A DNA stretch of 64,000 nucleotides from Rhododendron vialii (GCF_030253575.1 NC_080567.1:31880501-31944500), one strand, 5' to 3'; shown: positions 23,875 to 35,200, numbered from the stretch's first letter. Notes: a model not told the origin generated them from the letters alone. A program made the numbers and translations.

Positions 23875-26800
23875 ATGGCACCAGCGACAAGGAAACAAGG
23901 CGACCGACCTGCAGAGCCTCAGAATGAAGGCCTAGAAAGCCAAACTGACGTGGCGCATCCTGAACAAAGGGTGCCAGAAAATAGCCAAGGAAATGGCTTG
24001 AGCGCACCAACAAATATACAGGGCCTTTCCAGGCAGTTGGCACAAGTTTTGTCTAATCCAGAAGACGAAGCGGCACAGGAATTGATTACCCTATTGAGAA
24101 GGGTAGTTACGCCCCCATCTGTCATAGATGTGGATGCACATGGTGTAGTACATGAGCAACTGCAAACTGGAGATCTGCCTAGACAGTCACCTCAACAGGT
24201 ATATACAAATCCAGCATTCGATTCAAATATGAATGTGCACAGTCGACCGTTTGTTGAAGCAACTGCTCTACGGTCCACAATCAAGCCAACTAGTTTTTAC
24301 CAGAGTGTCCCATCTATATATGAAGTTGGTAACAGTAGTGGAAATGGTCAGAATCATGGTTTAAATTCTAGTCAAAGTCCTCAGGCTGGTTTCACAGGAG
24401 TCCGTGTCATGAATAATGGTCAACACATATACAATGCCGCACAAACTCTGCCAAATCATGGCAGTTATACTTATCATACTATGCCAGTAGGACCGAATAA
24501 TGGAAATAGTGGTCAGTACGTTCACAATGTGCCAAACATTGGCAATGGGAACGGTCAGAATGGCCCTCTTGCACAACCTTATGTACCAAATGTCCTTAGA
24601 GCCCCAGATCCCATGAATATTAATAGGGCACAAATATTAGAAGTCATCCAAGATGTGTACGGACCAGGGCTACGCAGGGTGGAAAAACCCATGTTTAGAA
24701 AGCCTTACCCACATTGGGTTGACAATGTTCCTTTGCCAAGAGGGTATAAATTGCCTGAGCTTTCATTTTTTAGTGGTACAGAAAATCAGTCGACAATTGA
24801 ACATGTAGGACGGTTTTGTCTACAGTTAGGAGAACTTGGCTCTGATGATGTTTTTAAGTTAAAATTATTCCCACATTCATTAACTAAAACAGCATTCACA
24901 TGGTTCATAAGCCTGCCTGCAAATTCTATCCATACGTGGCAAGATATGGAAGAACAATTTCATGCTCAATATTTTAGACATGAACCAGAGGTCTCAATTG
25001 CCGACTTGGCTAAGTTAAAGCAGAAGCCAAATGAAACGGCAGAACAGTTTTTAACTAGATTTAAGAGATTAAGAAATCAATGTCATTGTAATGTGCCAGA
25101 GACCGAGATAGTTCGAATAGCTCAAGATGGTCTCGAGTTTAATTTTAAAAAGCAGTTTAATGGATCTAATTTCAAAGATCTGTTTGAGCTCTCCATGAGG
25201 GCATCTCAGTTTGAAGCTATTTTACAAGAAGAAGAGCTTTTGAGGAACACGTCTCTAGGAACATATTACCAAGATGTGGAAGGTGATATTGAGATTGATG
25301 TAGCGCAAGTCATTGGAAAGACCCCTATAATTTGTGACACTTTGGTTAAAACAGAAAAACCAATGAATATGCCTTCATCTCAACCCAATAGGCGTGGGGG
25401 GCAAGCAAATTATAGACAATATTCGTTTGATTTGGCACAAGCTGACCAAATATTTGATGAATTGTTGAAACAAAAATTTGTTACTTTGAGTCCTGGGCAT
25501 ATTATTCCTTCTGATAAGGATAGAAAAGGAAAAGAATATTGTAAATGGCACAATTCATTTAGGCATAATACTAACAACTGTGTTACATTCCGAAATTGTG
25601 TGCAGGACTTGATCCAGAAGGGACTGTTGCAGTATGCTAAAGGCGACAAGGATCCCATGGGAATTGAATCCAATCCTTTTCCCAAGATTGAAGTGAACAT
25701 GGTGACGGCCGGCCTAGCCAAAAGGCTAGGTTCCAATGTGACGAAACAAACGCAGGGGGAGGAGGATCACATGCAGACTGAAGAAGAGTCAGCAAAGTCT
25801 CATACCTCTAGATTCCCAAACGACTACCTCTGCATTAGGTGTGGGCATGAAGTCCAGTATGGGGAAGCAATTATAGCAGAAAAAGATCAGAGAAGTGCAT
25901 TCTCCAAGTCCGGACTGAGGTTCAACACAATGGGAGGAAATGACCTTCAAATTTATGTGGGAGCCAAACTGATTTATGAAGGTATAGATCCGGGGCTCTT
26001 TAACAGAATAGAGTCAGAGCATTGCTATGGGCCAGATGATGGACCATTTTTATTCAGGGGACATCCAGTCGTGCCTGCAAGGCCTGGGGTGCCTTCTTGC
26101 CAAGATCTTGAGGCGGCGGGGTACCAATTTCCTAATCAGAGGAGATACCCTAGTCAAAGGGGTGTTGGTTTCAGAAGAGATACTGGACCACGAGGTAGAG
26201 GACCTTATGGACGTGGATGGCACCAACCTAGGATGGTAATGCCACCCAATAATGATCACGAGGAATGGAGCACGCTTAGCCATCCAAAGTTCCCAGCAGA
26301 GGGTTGGTACACTAAGGTATCCAGTTCACAGAAAAGAAGGCTTCAAAGGAAGTTTGCAGCCAGGGCTTATGGTGACCCATGGGACCATGTGTTCGAACCA
26401 AGAGAGAAAGTGGAACCATCAAAGGTTCCAAACATGGTATGGACCCGGGATCAAGGAGAAACTAGTGGCCCAAAGCAGATAATTCAAAAGCATGGGGGGC
26501 AAGAGAGTAGTGCTACAGATCCTCCCCAGTCGACTGCCCAACTGAAGGGTAAAAAAGAATTGAAGCAGAGCTTAAAGAAGAAAATGGAGGAATTCCAGAA
26601 GCTCATGGAGGCAGATGATGATGATGATCTCTTTGACGAAGGGTCAGAACAGGAAGACCTGATCAAAGATGCGTCACCGTCTCCACAGAGATCTGCAACA
26701 TTTGGAGAAAGCCTGGCCGCAATCCAATTCGGGTCAGTACCTATAAACTACCAGTGTAATATGATTTTAGTTCTGCCTAAGCAGTTTAAGGCAAAACCAA

Positions 26801-27585
26801 ATCAGCCAATGAATTTGGCAGGCGATGTTGAGGATAATACCCAATCGATTGTAAAAATAATGGACAAAGAGAAGCATCCTCAGTCACAGCCCATTAATGT
26901 TGAGACGGATAAACATGGAAACAGTGTTGTAGTTCTTAGAACACCTGATGATGCCTCAATAAGGCATTTAAGACCACTGTATATTAAACTGCATATGAAT
27001 GGCCAACCTATCTCGAAAGTGTTGGTCGACAATGGGGCAGTAGTTAATATTTTACCTGCTCGAATGCTCAAAGTTTTGAACAAAACCAATGATGACCTGA
27101 TCCCAACAGAGGTTACAGTTGGCAATTTCGCTGGAGGGTGTTCTCCTGCTAAGGGGGTCATATCCTTACAACTACAGATTGGAAATAGGAAGATGAATGC
27201 AACGTTTTTCGTAATCGATTCTTCATCTAATTACAATGCCTTACTGGGCAGAGATTGGATCCATATAAATAGTTGTGTGCCGTCTTCTTTGCATCAGGCC
27301 TTGATCTTTCTAAAGCAAGAAGAAGCAGCGGGAATGGAGGTCTTTTGGGCAGACCGACATCCATTCAAAGCAGAGACTAACAACGTAGAAGCAGATCTCT
27401 ACAACGAACATTTGTGGCCAACAAGAATAGAAGACTCAGAAGTCAGATCTAATCAAGTTGGAGTAACTGAGAGCCAATTCCTCAAATACATCAAGGAAGG
27501 GTTCCAGGAGCTGAGCAAAGATTTTATCAGGCCTAACATTATTTCAAGGCCTGCCAAGATTGATCAACAAGTTTTTAATGTTTAG
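23875..27585 (+). CDS. Retrotransposon Gag-protease polyprotein
   Basis: 1236 codons from ATG 23875 (MAPATRKQGDRPAEP); the frame extends a few codons upstream without an ATG. A Gln/Asn-rich N-terminus is followed by the retrotransposon gag domain at about residues 290-410 ('LPELSFFSGTENQSTIEHV', 'WQDMEEQFHAQYF', 'ETAEQFLTRFKRLRNQC'). A basic, Gly/Arg-rich stretch comes at about 760-790, then an acidic patch (DDDDDLFDEGSEQED). The aspartic protease has 'VLVDNGAVVNILPARML' at about 1050 (D-N-G in place of D-S/T-G) and 'LLGRDWIH' at about 1123. Gag packages the RNA and forms particles; protease matures the polyproteins. The last codons overlap the start of pol in another frame. Confidence 0.96.
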   Translation: MAPATRKQGDRPAEPQNEGLESQTDVAHPEQRVPENSQGNGLSAPTNIQGLSRQLAQVLSNPEDEAAQELITLLRRVVTPPSVIDVDAHGVVHEQLQTGDLPRQSPQQVYTNPAFDSNMNVHSRPFVEATALRSTIKPTSFYQSVPSIYEVGNSSGNGQNHGLNSSQSPQAGFTGVRVMNNGQHIYNAAQTLPNHGSYTYHTMPVGPNNGNSGQYVHNVPNIGNGNGQNGPLAQPYVPNVLRAPDPMNINRAQILEVIQDVYGPGLRRVEKPMFRKPYPHWVDNVPLPRGYKLPELSFFSGTENQSTIEHVGRFCLQLGELGSDDVFKLKLFPHSLTKTAFTWFISLPANSIHTWQDMEEQFHAQYFRHEPEVSIADLAKLKQKPNETAEQFLTRFKRLRNQCHCNVPETEIVRIAQDGLEFNFKKQFNGSNFKDLFELSMRASQFEAILQEEELLRNTSLGTYYQDVEGDIEIDVAQVIGKTPIICDTLVKTEKPMNMPSSQPNRRGGQANYRQYSFDLAQADQIFDELLKQKFVTLSPGHIIPSDKDRKGKEYCKWHNSFRHNTNNCVTFRNCVQDLIQKGLLQYAKGDKDPMGIESNPFPKIEVNMVTAGLAKRLGSNVTKQTQGEEDHMQTEEESAKSHTSRFPNDYLCIRCGHEVQYGEAIIAEKDQRSAFSKSGLRFNTMGGNDLQIYVGAKLIYEGIDPGLFNRIESEHCYGPDDGPFLFRGHPVVPARPGVPSCQDLEAAGYQFPNQRRYPSQRGVGFRRDTGPRGRGPYGRGWHQPRMVMPPNNDHEEWSTLSHPKFPAEGWYTKVSSSQKRRLQRKFAARAYGDPWDHVFEPREKVEPSKVPNMVWTRDQGETSGPKQIIQKHGGQESSATDPPQSTAQLKGKKELKQSLKKKMEEFQKLMEADDDDDLFDEGSEQEDLIKDASPSPQRSATFGESLAAIQFGSVPINYQCNMILVLPKQFKAKPNQPMNLAGDVEDNTQSIVKIMDKEKHPQSQPINVETDKHGNSVVVLRTPDDASIRHLRPLYIKLHMNGQPISKVLVDNGAVVNILPARMLKVLNKTNDDLIPTEVTVGNFAGGCSPAKGVISLQLQIGNRKMNATFFVIDSSSNYNALLGRDWIHINSCVPSSLHQALIFLKQEEAAGMEVFWADRHPFKAETNNVEADLYNEHLWPTRIEDSEVRSNQVGVTESQFLKYIKEGFQELSKDFIRPNIISRPAKIDQQVFNV

Positions 27586-30500
27586 AAACCTATTGAACAC
27601 AGGGTGTGAAGATTTGGCTACTGTGAAAGCCACTTTTAAAAGGTTGTTTTCTTTTCTTGTTGACAGAAAATTGCAGGCAGATGAGCCTATTTCTTGTAAT
27701 TGGGCTGAGTGTGTTTTTGATGATAGCCCTCTAAGCATGAAAGAGTTAGGATTAGCAGACCTGAAACCAGCACCAGCTAAGCTAGATGATGACGGGGCCC
27801 AAGTAAAGGATCCCACAGAAGAAGTCAACTTGGGAACTCCAGAAGATCCTAAGATCACATATGTAAATGCTGCTTTGCCTATTGAAATAAAGGAAAAGTT
27901 TAAGTACTTGTTGCGTAAATTTAAAGATTGTTTTGCTTGGAGTTATGATGAAATGCCAGGTTTAGATAGGTCTTTAGTTGAACACAAAATACCTATAAAG
28001 GAGAACTACGTACCTTTTAAACAGGCACCAAGGAGAATGAAGGATGATGTCTTACCTCAAGTCAAAAAAGAAATGGAACGTTTATTTGACGCAAAGTTTA
28101 TTCGACCGGTCAAGTATGTTGAATGGGTCTCAAATGTTGTCCCAGTATTAAAGAAAAATGGGAAAGTTAGAGTATGCGTTGATTTTAGAGATCTTAATAC
28201 CGCATCACCAAAGGATCAATATCCAATGCCTGTTGCTGATTTGCTAGTCGATGCAACAGTAGGGTACCAAATGCTGTCCTTCATGGATGGTAATGCTGGT
28301 TATAATCAAATATATATAACTGAAGAAGATACGCATAAAACAGCGTTTAGATGTCCTGGATACATAGGGACGTTTGAATGGGTGGTCATGGCTTTCGGAT
28401 TGAAAAATGCAGGTGCAACTTATCAAAGAGTTATGAATTTAATTTTCCATGATTTTTTGCATAAATTCTTGGAAGTTTATATAGACGATGTAGTTGTAAA
28501 ATCAAATTCAGTTGACGAGCACCTACATCATCTTGAACAGACTCTGGAAAGGATGAGGCGTTACAATCTGAAAATGAATCCTTTGAAATGTGCATTTGGT
28601 GTCACCGCAGGAAACTTTTTAGGATTCTTGGTGCATCAAAAAGGGATTGAGATTGATAAAACTAAAGCTGATGCTATTTTGAAAGCACAGGCACCAACCA
28701 ATAAAGAAGAACTTCAGCAGTTCTTGGGAAAGATTAATTTCCTTCGAAGATTTATTGCCAATCTATCTGGAAAGACAATGGCATTCTCCCCATTATTAAA
28801 ATTGAAGTCAGAAAAAGATTTCAGATGGGAACAAGAGCATCAGAAAGCTTTTGATACTTTAAAGCAATCTTTGGTGACACCTCCTGTTCTGATGCCTCCA
28901 ATAAATGGAAAACCATTGAAGTTGTACATATCGGCAACGCACCATTCGATTGCAAGTCTGTTAGCTCAGGATAATGAACAAGGCCGAGAGCAATCAATTT
29001 ACTACCTAAGTAGAAGGTTAAATGATTGTGAAAGTAGGTATTCATGTGTGGAAAAGATTTGTTTGGCATTATATTTTTCAGCAATTAAATTAAGGCATTA
29101 CCTTTTGCCAGCTAGAGTAATGATCATTTCCCAAACAGATATAATAAAATATATCCTGTCTAGACCCATTTTGAGAGGGAGACAGGGGAAATGGATTTTA
29201 GCGCTAGTAGAGTATGACTTTGAATATGTGCCTCAAAAGGCAGTAAAAGGACAAGCTTTGGCAGATTTCTTAGCTGAGCATCCAAATCTACCTTTGGAAG
29301 AGGATACTTTTGAGGTACATCTTTTGGAGCTTAAACCTTGGCAACTGTCTTTTGATGGTTCAAAAACAGATAATGGAGTTGGGGCAGGTGTTGTTCTGAC
29401 ATCTCCAAAAGGAGAAATGTTTCAATTTTCTTTTCAACTCGATGAAAGTAGAATACTAACAAATAATCAAGCAGAGTATGAGGCCTTGATCATAGGCTTG
29501 GAAATAGCAAAAGATTTGAATATACGATATTTGAAAGTTTCTGGGGACTCACAATTGGTCATCCGACAAATTACAGGACATTATAAGTGCAATCACCCCT
29601 TATTGAGCCTGCAACTAGAAAAGGTTCAGTGTCTTGTCCAAAACTTTGATGAAATATGCTTTCAGCACATCTTGAGACTTCAAAATAGCGAGGCCAATCA
29701 AATGGCTCAGACAGCTTCAGGAGTTAAGATTCCTGAAGGAGACACGGAGAAAATAATTAGAATCCAAAAACGATATCTACCTTTTTCATTGGAAAGGGAA
29801 AAAGATCGATTGGATGTGTTTGTAATCGATATTTCAGACGATTGGATGATTCCAATAAAGAATTACCTTCTAAATCCTAATGAAAAGGTGGAAAGGACTG
29901 TCAAGTGCAGGTCCATCAATTATGTTTTATTAGAGCAGGATTTGTATAGAAAAACGTCTGATGGTCTATTATTGTTGTGCGTTGACAAGGACCAATCAAT
30001 GAGAATTATGGGAGAAGTCCATGAAGGGACTTGTGGTGCTCATCAAGCTGGTGATAAAATGAGGTGGTTAATTAAAAGACACGGATATTATTGGCCAAAT
30101 ATTCGAGCTGACTGTATTCAGTATGCTAAAGGTTGCCAGCAATGCCAAAAGCATGGACCAATCCAAAGGATACCAGCTCATCAGTTGCAGTCGATTGTTA
30201 AACCTTGGCCGTTCAGAGGTTGGGCAATCGATATGATAGGGGAAATTCACCCAGCATCTTCGTTACAGCACCAATTTGTTATAGTGGCGACTGATTATTT
30301 TACAAAATGGACGGAGGCAATACCTTTGAAAGGTGTTTCACAGAAACAAGTGATTGATTTTATTGAGGAATATCTTTTATGTAGATTTGGAATTCCTGAA
30401 ACCATCACTGTTGATCAGGCGTCTATATTCAATGGTAGAGAAGTTGTCCAGTATGCACAAAAATATGGAATACAGATTTTGAATTCAACTCCATATTATG

Positions 30501-31105
30501 CCCAAGCAAACGGGCAAGTCGAATCGACTAACAAAATTATAAAGAATACCTTGGCAAAGGTAATCAATGATAACCCAAGAGAGTGGCATGATCTGTTGCC
30601 CAGAGTTTTATGGGCATATAGAACATCACAAAGGGAGAGTACTAAGGTAACACCATTCGAGTTAGTTTACGGGCACGCAGCGGTATTGCCAGTCGAAATT
30701 AACGTTCAATCTTTAAGGGTGACACGTCATTACGACCCAGATTTACAGTACGAAGAAGCAATGTTTTTGGATATCGATGGGCTAGAAGGGAAAAGATTAC
30801 ACGCCCTGAATCAGATTCAAGCCCAAAAGAAAAGAGTTGAAAGGGCTTATAACAAAAGAGTAAAACAAAAGTCTTTTGCAGTTGGAGACTTAGTGTGGAA
30901 AACAATCCTCCCAATCGATTCAAGAAAGAAGAAAGGGAAATTTGGAAAATGGTCTCCAAACTGGGAAGGTCCTTTCCGTATTGCCCAGATTTTACGAGGG
31001 GGTGCATATCATTTGACATCAATCGAAGGGGTTCTACACGAAAGAACCATTAATGGTAAATATTTGAAACATTATTTTCCGTCTATGTGGGAGAGCATTA
31101 GTTAA
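27578..31105 (+). CDS. Retrotransposon Pol: RT, dual RNase H, integrase
   Basis: About 1175 codons from ATG 27578, in the +1 frame relative to gag-protease and overlapping its stop. Counted from the upstream frame opening at 27560, reverse transcriptase has 'VRVCVDFRDLN' at about 200 and the active site 'YIDDVVVKS' at about 306. A Ty3-type RNase H follows at about 450 but has lost its first catalytic Asp ('LYISATHHSIASLLA'). A second RNase H starts at about 595 ('LSFDGSKTDNGVGAGVV', 'NNQAEYEALIIGLE', 'VSGDSQLVI'). Integrase has the HHCC zinc finger at about 823-865 and the DDE residues in 'AIDMIGEI', 'TVDQASIFNG' and 'QANGQVESTNK'. No chromodomain is seen; the protein ends MWESIS. Expression relative to gag may need +1 frameshift, reinitiation or splicing. 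Confidence 0.96.
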   Translation: MFRNLLNTGCEDLATVKATFKRLFSFLVDRKLQADEPISCNWAECVFDDSPLSMKELGLADLKPAPAKLDDDGAQVKDPTEEVNLGTPEDPKITYVNAALPIEIKEKFKYLLRKFKDCFAWSYDEMPGLDRSLVEHKIPIKENYVPFKQAPRRMKDDVLPQVKKEMERLFDAKFIRPVKYVEWVSNVVPVLKKNGKVRVCVDFRDLNTASPKDQYPMPVADLLVDATVGYQMLSFMDGNAGYNQIYITEEDTHKTAFRCPGYIGTFEWVVMAFGLKNAGATYQRVMNLIFHDFLHKFLEVYIDDVVVKSNSVDEHLHHLEQTLERMRRYNLKMNPLKCAFGVTAGNFLGFLVHQKGIEIDKTKADAILKAQAPTNKEELQQFLGKINFLRRFIANLSGKTMAFSPLLKLKSEKDFRWEQEHQKAFDTLKQSLVTPPVLMPPINGKPLKLYISATHHSIASLLAQDNEQGREQSIYYLSRRLNDCESRYSCVEKICLALYFSAIKLRHYLLPARVMIISQTDIIKYILSRPILRGRQGKWILALVEYDFEYVPQKAVKGQALADFLAEHPNLPLEEDTFEVHLLELKPWQLSFDGSKTDNGVGAGVVLTSPKGEMFQFSFQLDESRILTNNQAEYEALIIGLEIAKDLNIRYLKVSGDSQLVIRQITGHYKCNHPLLSLQLEKVQCLVQNFDEICFQHILRLQNSEANQMAQTASGVKIPEGDTEKIIRIQKRYLPFSLEREKDRLDVFVIDISDDWMIPIKNYLLNPNEKVERTVKCRSINYVLLEQDLYRKTSDGLLLLCVDKDQSMRIMGEVHEGTCGAHQAGDKMRWLIKRHGYYWPNIRADCIQYAKGCQQCQKHGPIQRIPAHQLQSIVKPWPFRGWAIDMIGEIHPASSLQHQFVIVATDYFTKWTEAIPLKGVSQKQVIDFIEEYLLCRFGIPETITVDQASIFNGREVVQYAQKYGIQILNSTPYYAQANGQVESTNKIIKNTLAKVINDNPREWHDLLPRVLWAYRTSQRESTKVTPFELVYGHAAVLPVEINVQSLRVTRHYDPDLQYEEAMFLDIDGLEGKRLHALNQIQAQKKRVERAYNKRVKQKSFAVGDLVWKTILPIDSRKKKGKFGKWSPNWEGPFRIAQILRGGAYHLTSIEGVLHERTINGKYLKHYFPSMWESIS

Positions 31106-31329
31106 GACTAACTTTCTTTTCATTTCATAGTCAAGGGCTGCCCATGGGTAGGACAGCATTACAAAAGGCCAGTCAGACAAAAACAAAAGATCCCAAGAAG
31201 GATCTGACAAAAAGAAAACAAAAGGGAACTCAAAGCGGGAACCCAAAAGAAAAAACCCTACAAAGAAAAAGATCCCAAGTGAGATCTAAAAAAAAAAAAA
31301 CACACATCAGGACCCCCACAAAGAGAAGG

Positions 31330-31635
31330 CTATTTCTTAGGCCATTCTCTCCACTGGCCAGATGTGCCAGCCATGGAGGACCTGATGTCAGCAGGGTCGA
31401 CCGGAGAAGACTTGTAGTCGATGGTGTCCCAGTTGGCCACCACAAGTTTGAGAGCGGACTCCATCTTCTCCAGCCGAAGCGCCATGCCCTCCACTCGATC
31501 GTGGATGGCCTGGATCCTCCGCTTACACTCATTTTGATCTTCCATGAGGGCCCAGGAAAGCTCAGTGGCCAGTTGTTTTATGTGAGCAGGAGTGATTTGT
31601 GTGGAGAGGGGAGTAGAAGAAATATTGGAAGCCAT
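31330..31635 (-). CDS. Small antisense ORF in the retrotransposon (101 aa)
   Basis: ATG at 31635, 101 codons. It starts MASNISSTPLSTQITPAH, has a central amphipathic helix/coiled-coil segment ('CKRRIQAIHDRVEGMALRLE') and ends GQWREWPKK. No known domain is recognised. It lies opposite to pol, 225 bases after the pol stop. A good TATA box is 42 bases upstream of the ATG on the same strand, so it may be its own transcription unit. The overlapping plus-strand ORF at 31144-31701 is its shadow. Confidence 0.6.
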   Translation of the reverse strand: MASNISSTPLSTQITPAHIKQLATELSWALMEDQNECKRRIQAIHDRVEGMALRLEKMESALKLVVANWDTIDYKSSPVDPADIRSSMAGTSGQWREWPKK

Positions 31636-31676
31636 AATGTAGAAACACAGGTGTTTGAACTTCTACTCAGTGGTGA

Positions 31677-31684
31677 TATTTATA
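31677..31684 (-). promoter_or_regulatory. TATA box for the 101-aa antisense ORF
   Basis: Minus strand TATAAATA in the context GTCTATAAATATCACC, about 42 bases before the ATG at 31635. Confidence 0.55.
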
Positions 31685-32272
31685 GACCCAGGAAAATCTA
31701 AAGACGTGGGTCGTGGACAGTTATCCCGAGGTGAATTAAGAGACGTGACAGCTAATGGGGTTAGTGGGCTCTCAATGGCCGTTTCCCAAGTAAGGCGGCT
31801 GAATTTTTGCAGAACGGCATCATGTGTTGTACCTAAACCATCAGTAATTACTGTGCGGATTCCCAAAAAGTGGAAGGGAAGCGTCATCATGATTATGACG
31901 TAGTTCTGCCATAATTATAGGCGCCCACAGTCCGGATAAATAGGGATCAAGGGTTTTGATCCTGTGGCATCACGTGGTTAAAGTAAGGTGTTAGCCAATT
32001 ATGTGAAGTTTTTACTCAGCTTGGGCATGTATGTGAATCTGGTATATGTGAGTAAAATTTGCATAAAGGTTAAAGAAATGGTTCCAAACAAAGAATTTGG
32101 AGTTTTCTAACAGGGAATGTGAGAAAGGCCATGGAAGGTCTAATTTTCATTCTAATTGCCATTCTCATTTCTGGCATACCACCTGTTGATAAAAACAATC
32201 AACAAACAAAAGTACTTATAGTTTGTACTAACAGGATTAGTCAATTGGCTATAAAACTGAAGTCAACCAAAA

Positions 32273-35200
32273 TCATTCATGAAAGAAGGCAGACTTAAAA
32301 GCCTCCCACTTAACGACAAGTTCATCACATTTAATTCTGTTTCTCTGCAAATCTTCACGAGCAGCAGAGACATGAACTGAGACTCCTTTGCCTTCCTCTG
32401 CTAGGTGTTTGAAATCTTTATCGAGTTGGTTCGCTGTTACCAGAAGGTTTTTCTTTTCAGCCTGCAGTTGACCCAATCGATATACCAACTCCTTCTCTTC
32501 TTGATCAATTGCCAAAAGCCTCGACTTCAAAGTCGAAGCGTCAGCATGCATAGTCGATAACTTCACTGTTAAGTTGGAAAGGTTACCGATTAAATCCTGC
32601 TTCTGACTTATTTCTTGTTGGTAATATCGGAAGAGACTAATGTTGTCATTCAGAGATGATGCGTAGTTTTCCAAGATAATTTGCTCTCTAAGGGGGAAAA
32701 CATGCTTTTGAGATAAGGATTCAACGCAAGCACTGAACTCCGTAGACTTCACTGTCATCAATTCCTCAAAAGGAAGCTTTAGGAAGTCAAAGAAGACTTG
32801 AATTTCTTTCTGAGTCTCCGCACTGAGTTGAAGAAAGAAGAAAGAACTGTTGGATTCTGAAATCTCAGTAAGGGAACGAAAGATTTGGGAAGTCGATTTT
32901 ATCTCTTCCATTAATTGGTCTAAAGAATCACTTGAGGACTTGACATGAGCAGAATCCTCAACACCCACAGGATTTGTTGCAGTCTTGTTCACTGAACGAG
33001 GAGATGTAGTTAAGGCAAGAGCCCTCGAAATGTTTGCGGGGGTCACACTTGTTGGAAATAAGACTTGGTTCCCAGAGGGATTACCAGAAGGGCTAGAGGC
33101 AACATCCTCTGCGCCTTGCCCACCTTCTTGAGTAGGACCAATTTGGACAACAGGTTGGACAACAGGGGCAATCTGAGCTGGATCCTCTGCTGGTCCCTTC
33201 TTTTCCATTGTCTTTTCATTCATTGATGGGGAAACTTCTAGAGAAGGCACGTCCGCCATCTGAGGGGAAGCTGTTTCTTCCCTACCATCACTTTGTTGAT
33301 TCAGATCGATCTTCTGAATTATTGGAGCAACAGTGACGTCCTTCATTGGCACAGCTTTGACTGAGTCTGATGCAATTTGATTTGTTGTAGTATCAAGTTG
33401 TCGAATGGCTGGTACACCAAGTTCAACACCATCTGGCCTCAGAGCTGAACCCTCACCAACCTGCACAAGAGGACTGTCATCCTGCAGTAAAGGGTTTTCT
33501 TGATACAGCAATTGTTCCTGAAATCCTGGCAACCAATCAGCTTGATCCAAAGGATCTGATACTGCTGTGGACTCGTATTGATCGATTGCCAATTCAGTAT
33601 CGACTGTCTCTCCTACTGAGAAGGAGGATTTTTGAATTTGTGAAGATTGTGAGGAATTTCCTTCTTCCTCTTCAAAAGCATCTACAATTCTGGTCTCTTT
33701 ACCCTTCTGTAAAAGACAGCAAATGGGAAAATGAGAATAGAAAGACTCGTGAAAAGTACGAACGAAATCAATAAGGGTAACAAAGATAAGAGTGTACCTT
33801 CAAAGCCAACCCTTTGTCACTAGAACTTTGCTTTTTGGTGAGCTTTCTTGTTGGTTGCTTTGTGGGAGTAGATGTTTCACTGACCTGTTTCTTAGGTCTA
33901 CCAGTGGAAGGACTTCTGGAAACCTTTTGGCTCACACCTGATGTGATCTTGAGAGTTCGTGTCCGTGGCCTGGTTTCAGAGTCCTTAATCGATTCAGCTT
34001 TCCTTTTCCTGGTATTCCTACTGGGCACAGAGGATATGGGAACTGCTCCTGTATGAGGCACAATGGCCTTGGAGGGTTCATCAGGCAATCGAGCTGTTAT
34101 CTCTGCTAAAGAAACAATATGATAAAGATTAGTAAAGTATGACTAATTGAACTAAAAACCAATGAATAAGCTGTGCTTACCAGCCTTATCTTGAAGGAAT
34201 TTGTATTCAGGATCAAGCCTGTATAGGCAGTCTGAAAGTGAAGCACTGAAATAGAGGGCCCTCATAGTCGACCACCATTCATCAAAAGCAGGCAGGGTCG
34301 CTTTATTGATCTTGAAGTCAATAAACTGAAAGGCTTTGACACGTTGTTGAAAGTTGCTAACCATCAGAGATATCATCTGTGAGTCTTTGGCCTTAATGGT
34401 TGGCCTACTGGAGGCCATCTCAATGATGTTTGGGTGAACAAAAGGCATTGGAATGCCTTGTGCGAGGCCAAACTGCCTAGCATATTGACAAGGAGAGTAA
34501 TTCTCGAAACCACAATTCCCAAAAGGAGTGTTATTCAGGGCAAAGCCCACTGGGATAAGTCTTGGAAGAAGAATGCTGGCCCAAAATAACCGTTTGGACT
34601 GAGTCATTTTCTCTACAAGTTGGGGAGAAGCTGGTGGAATGTCCTCAAAGCATGGCTTCAGTCTTTCTGATGCAAATTCGAATTTATCGAATGGACAGAA
34701 CATAGGCCAATTCTTTTGGTTATTTTCATAAAAAAAGGTGAAATACCTTTGAAAGGAGGATTCCTCTATTTGAGTGTGGAAGCCTAACAAATATTCAGCA
34801 TAACTACGGCATGTTTGCAATGCCTCATCTGACCGAAGGGGGTTCTCCAGTTTAGGTTTTATTTGAGGGAAGTATGCATATAACCAAGCTTGAAAGATCC
34901 AGAAAGGACCACCACAAGAGTCCGCTATCTTTTTATCAACAAAGGTAAAAAGGCCTTTATACAGAGATCCTAAAACAAAAGGGGCAAGGGCCAACCTCTT
35001 TACTTGGGCCATACAAACGGCTAGGTTAAGGTATTCTTTGGTAACCCTAAGCCCAGGGACTGCCATAAGAAATCGACAAATCCAGAAAAGGTAAAATGCA
35101 ACCTTCTCATGAAAGCAAGGCGCTGAGGCTTTGGCTTTAAAGTGAGTCTTAAGCCATTTCGAATAGCTAACCCCAGACGATGGAACAACAAATGGGGGAT

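Noticed and set aside
31144-31701. 185-codon plus-strand ORF after pol
   Set aside because: Very Lys/Arg-rich start and antisense to the 101-codon ORF, which has the better start and TATA context; it is also not a continuation of pol.
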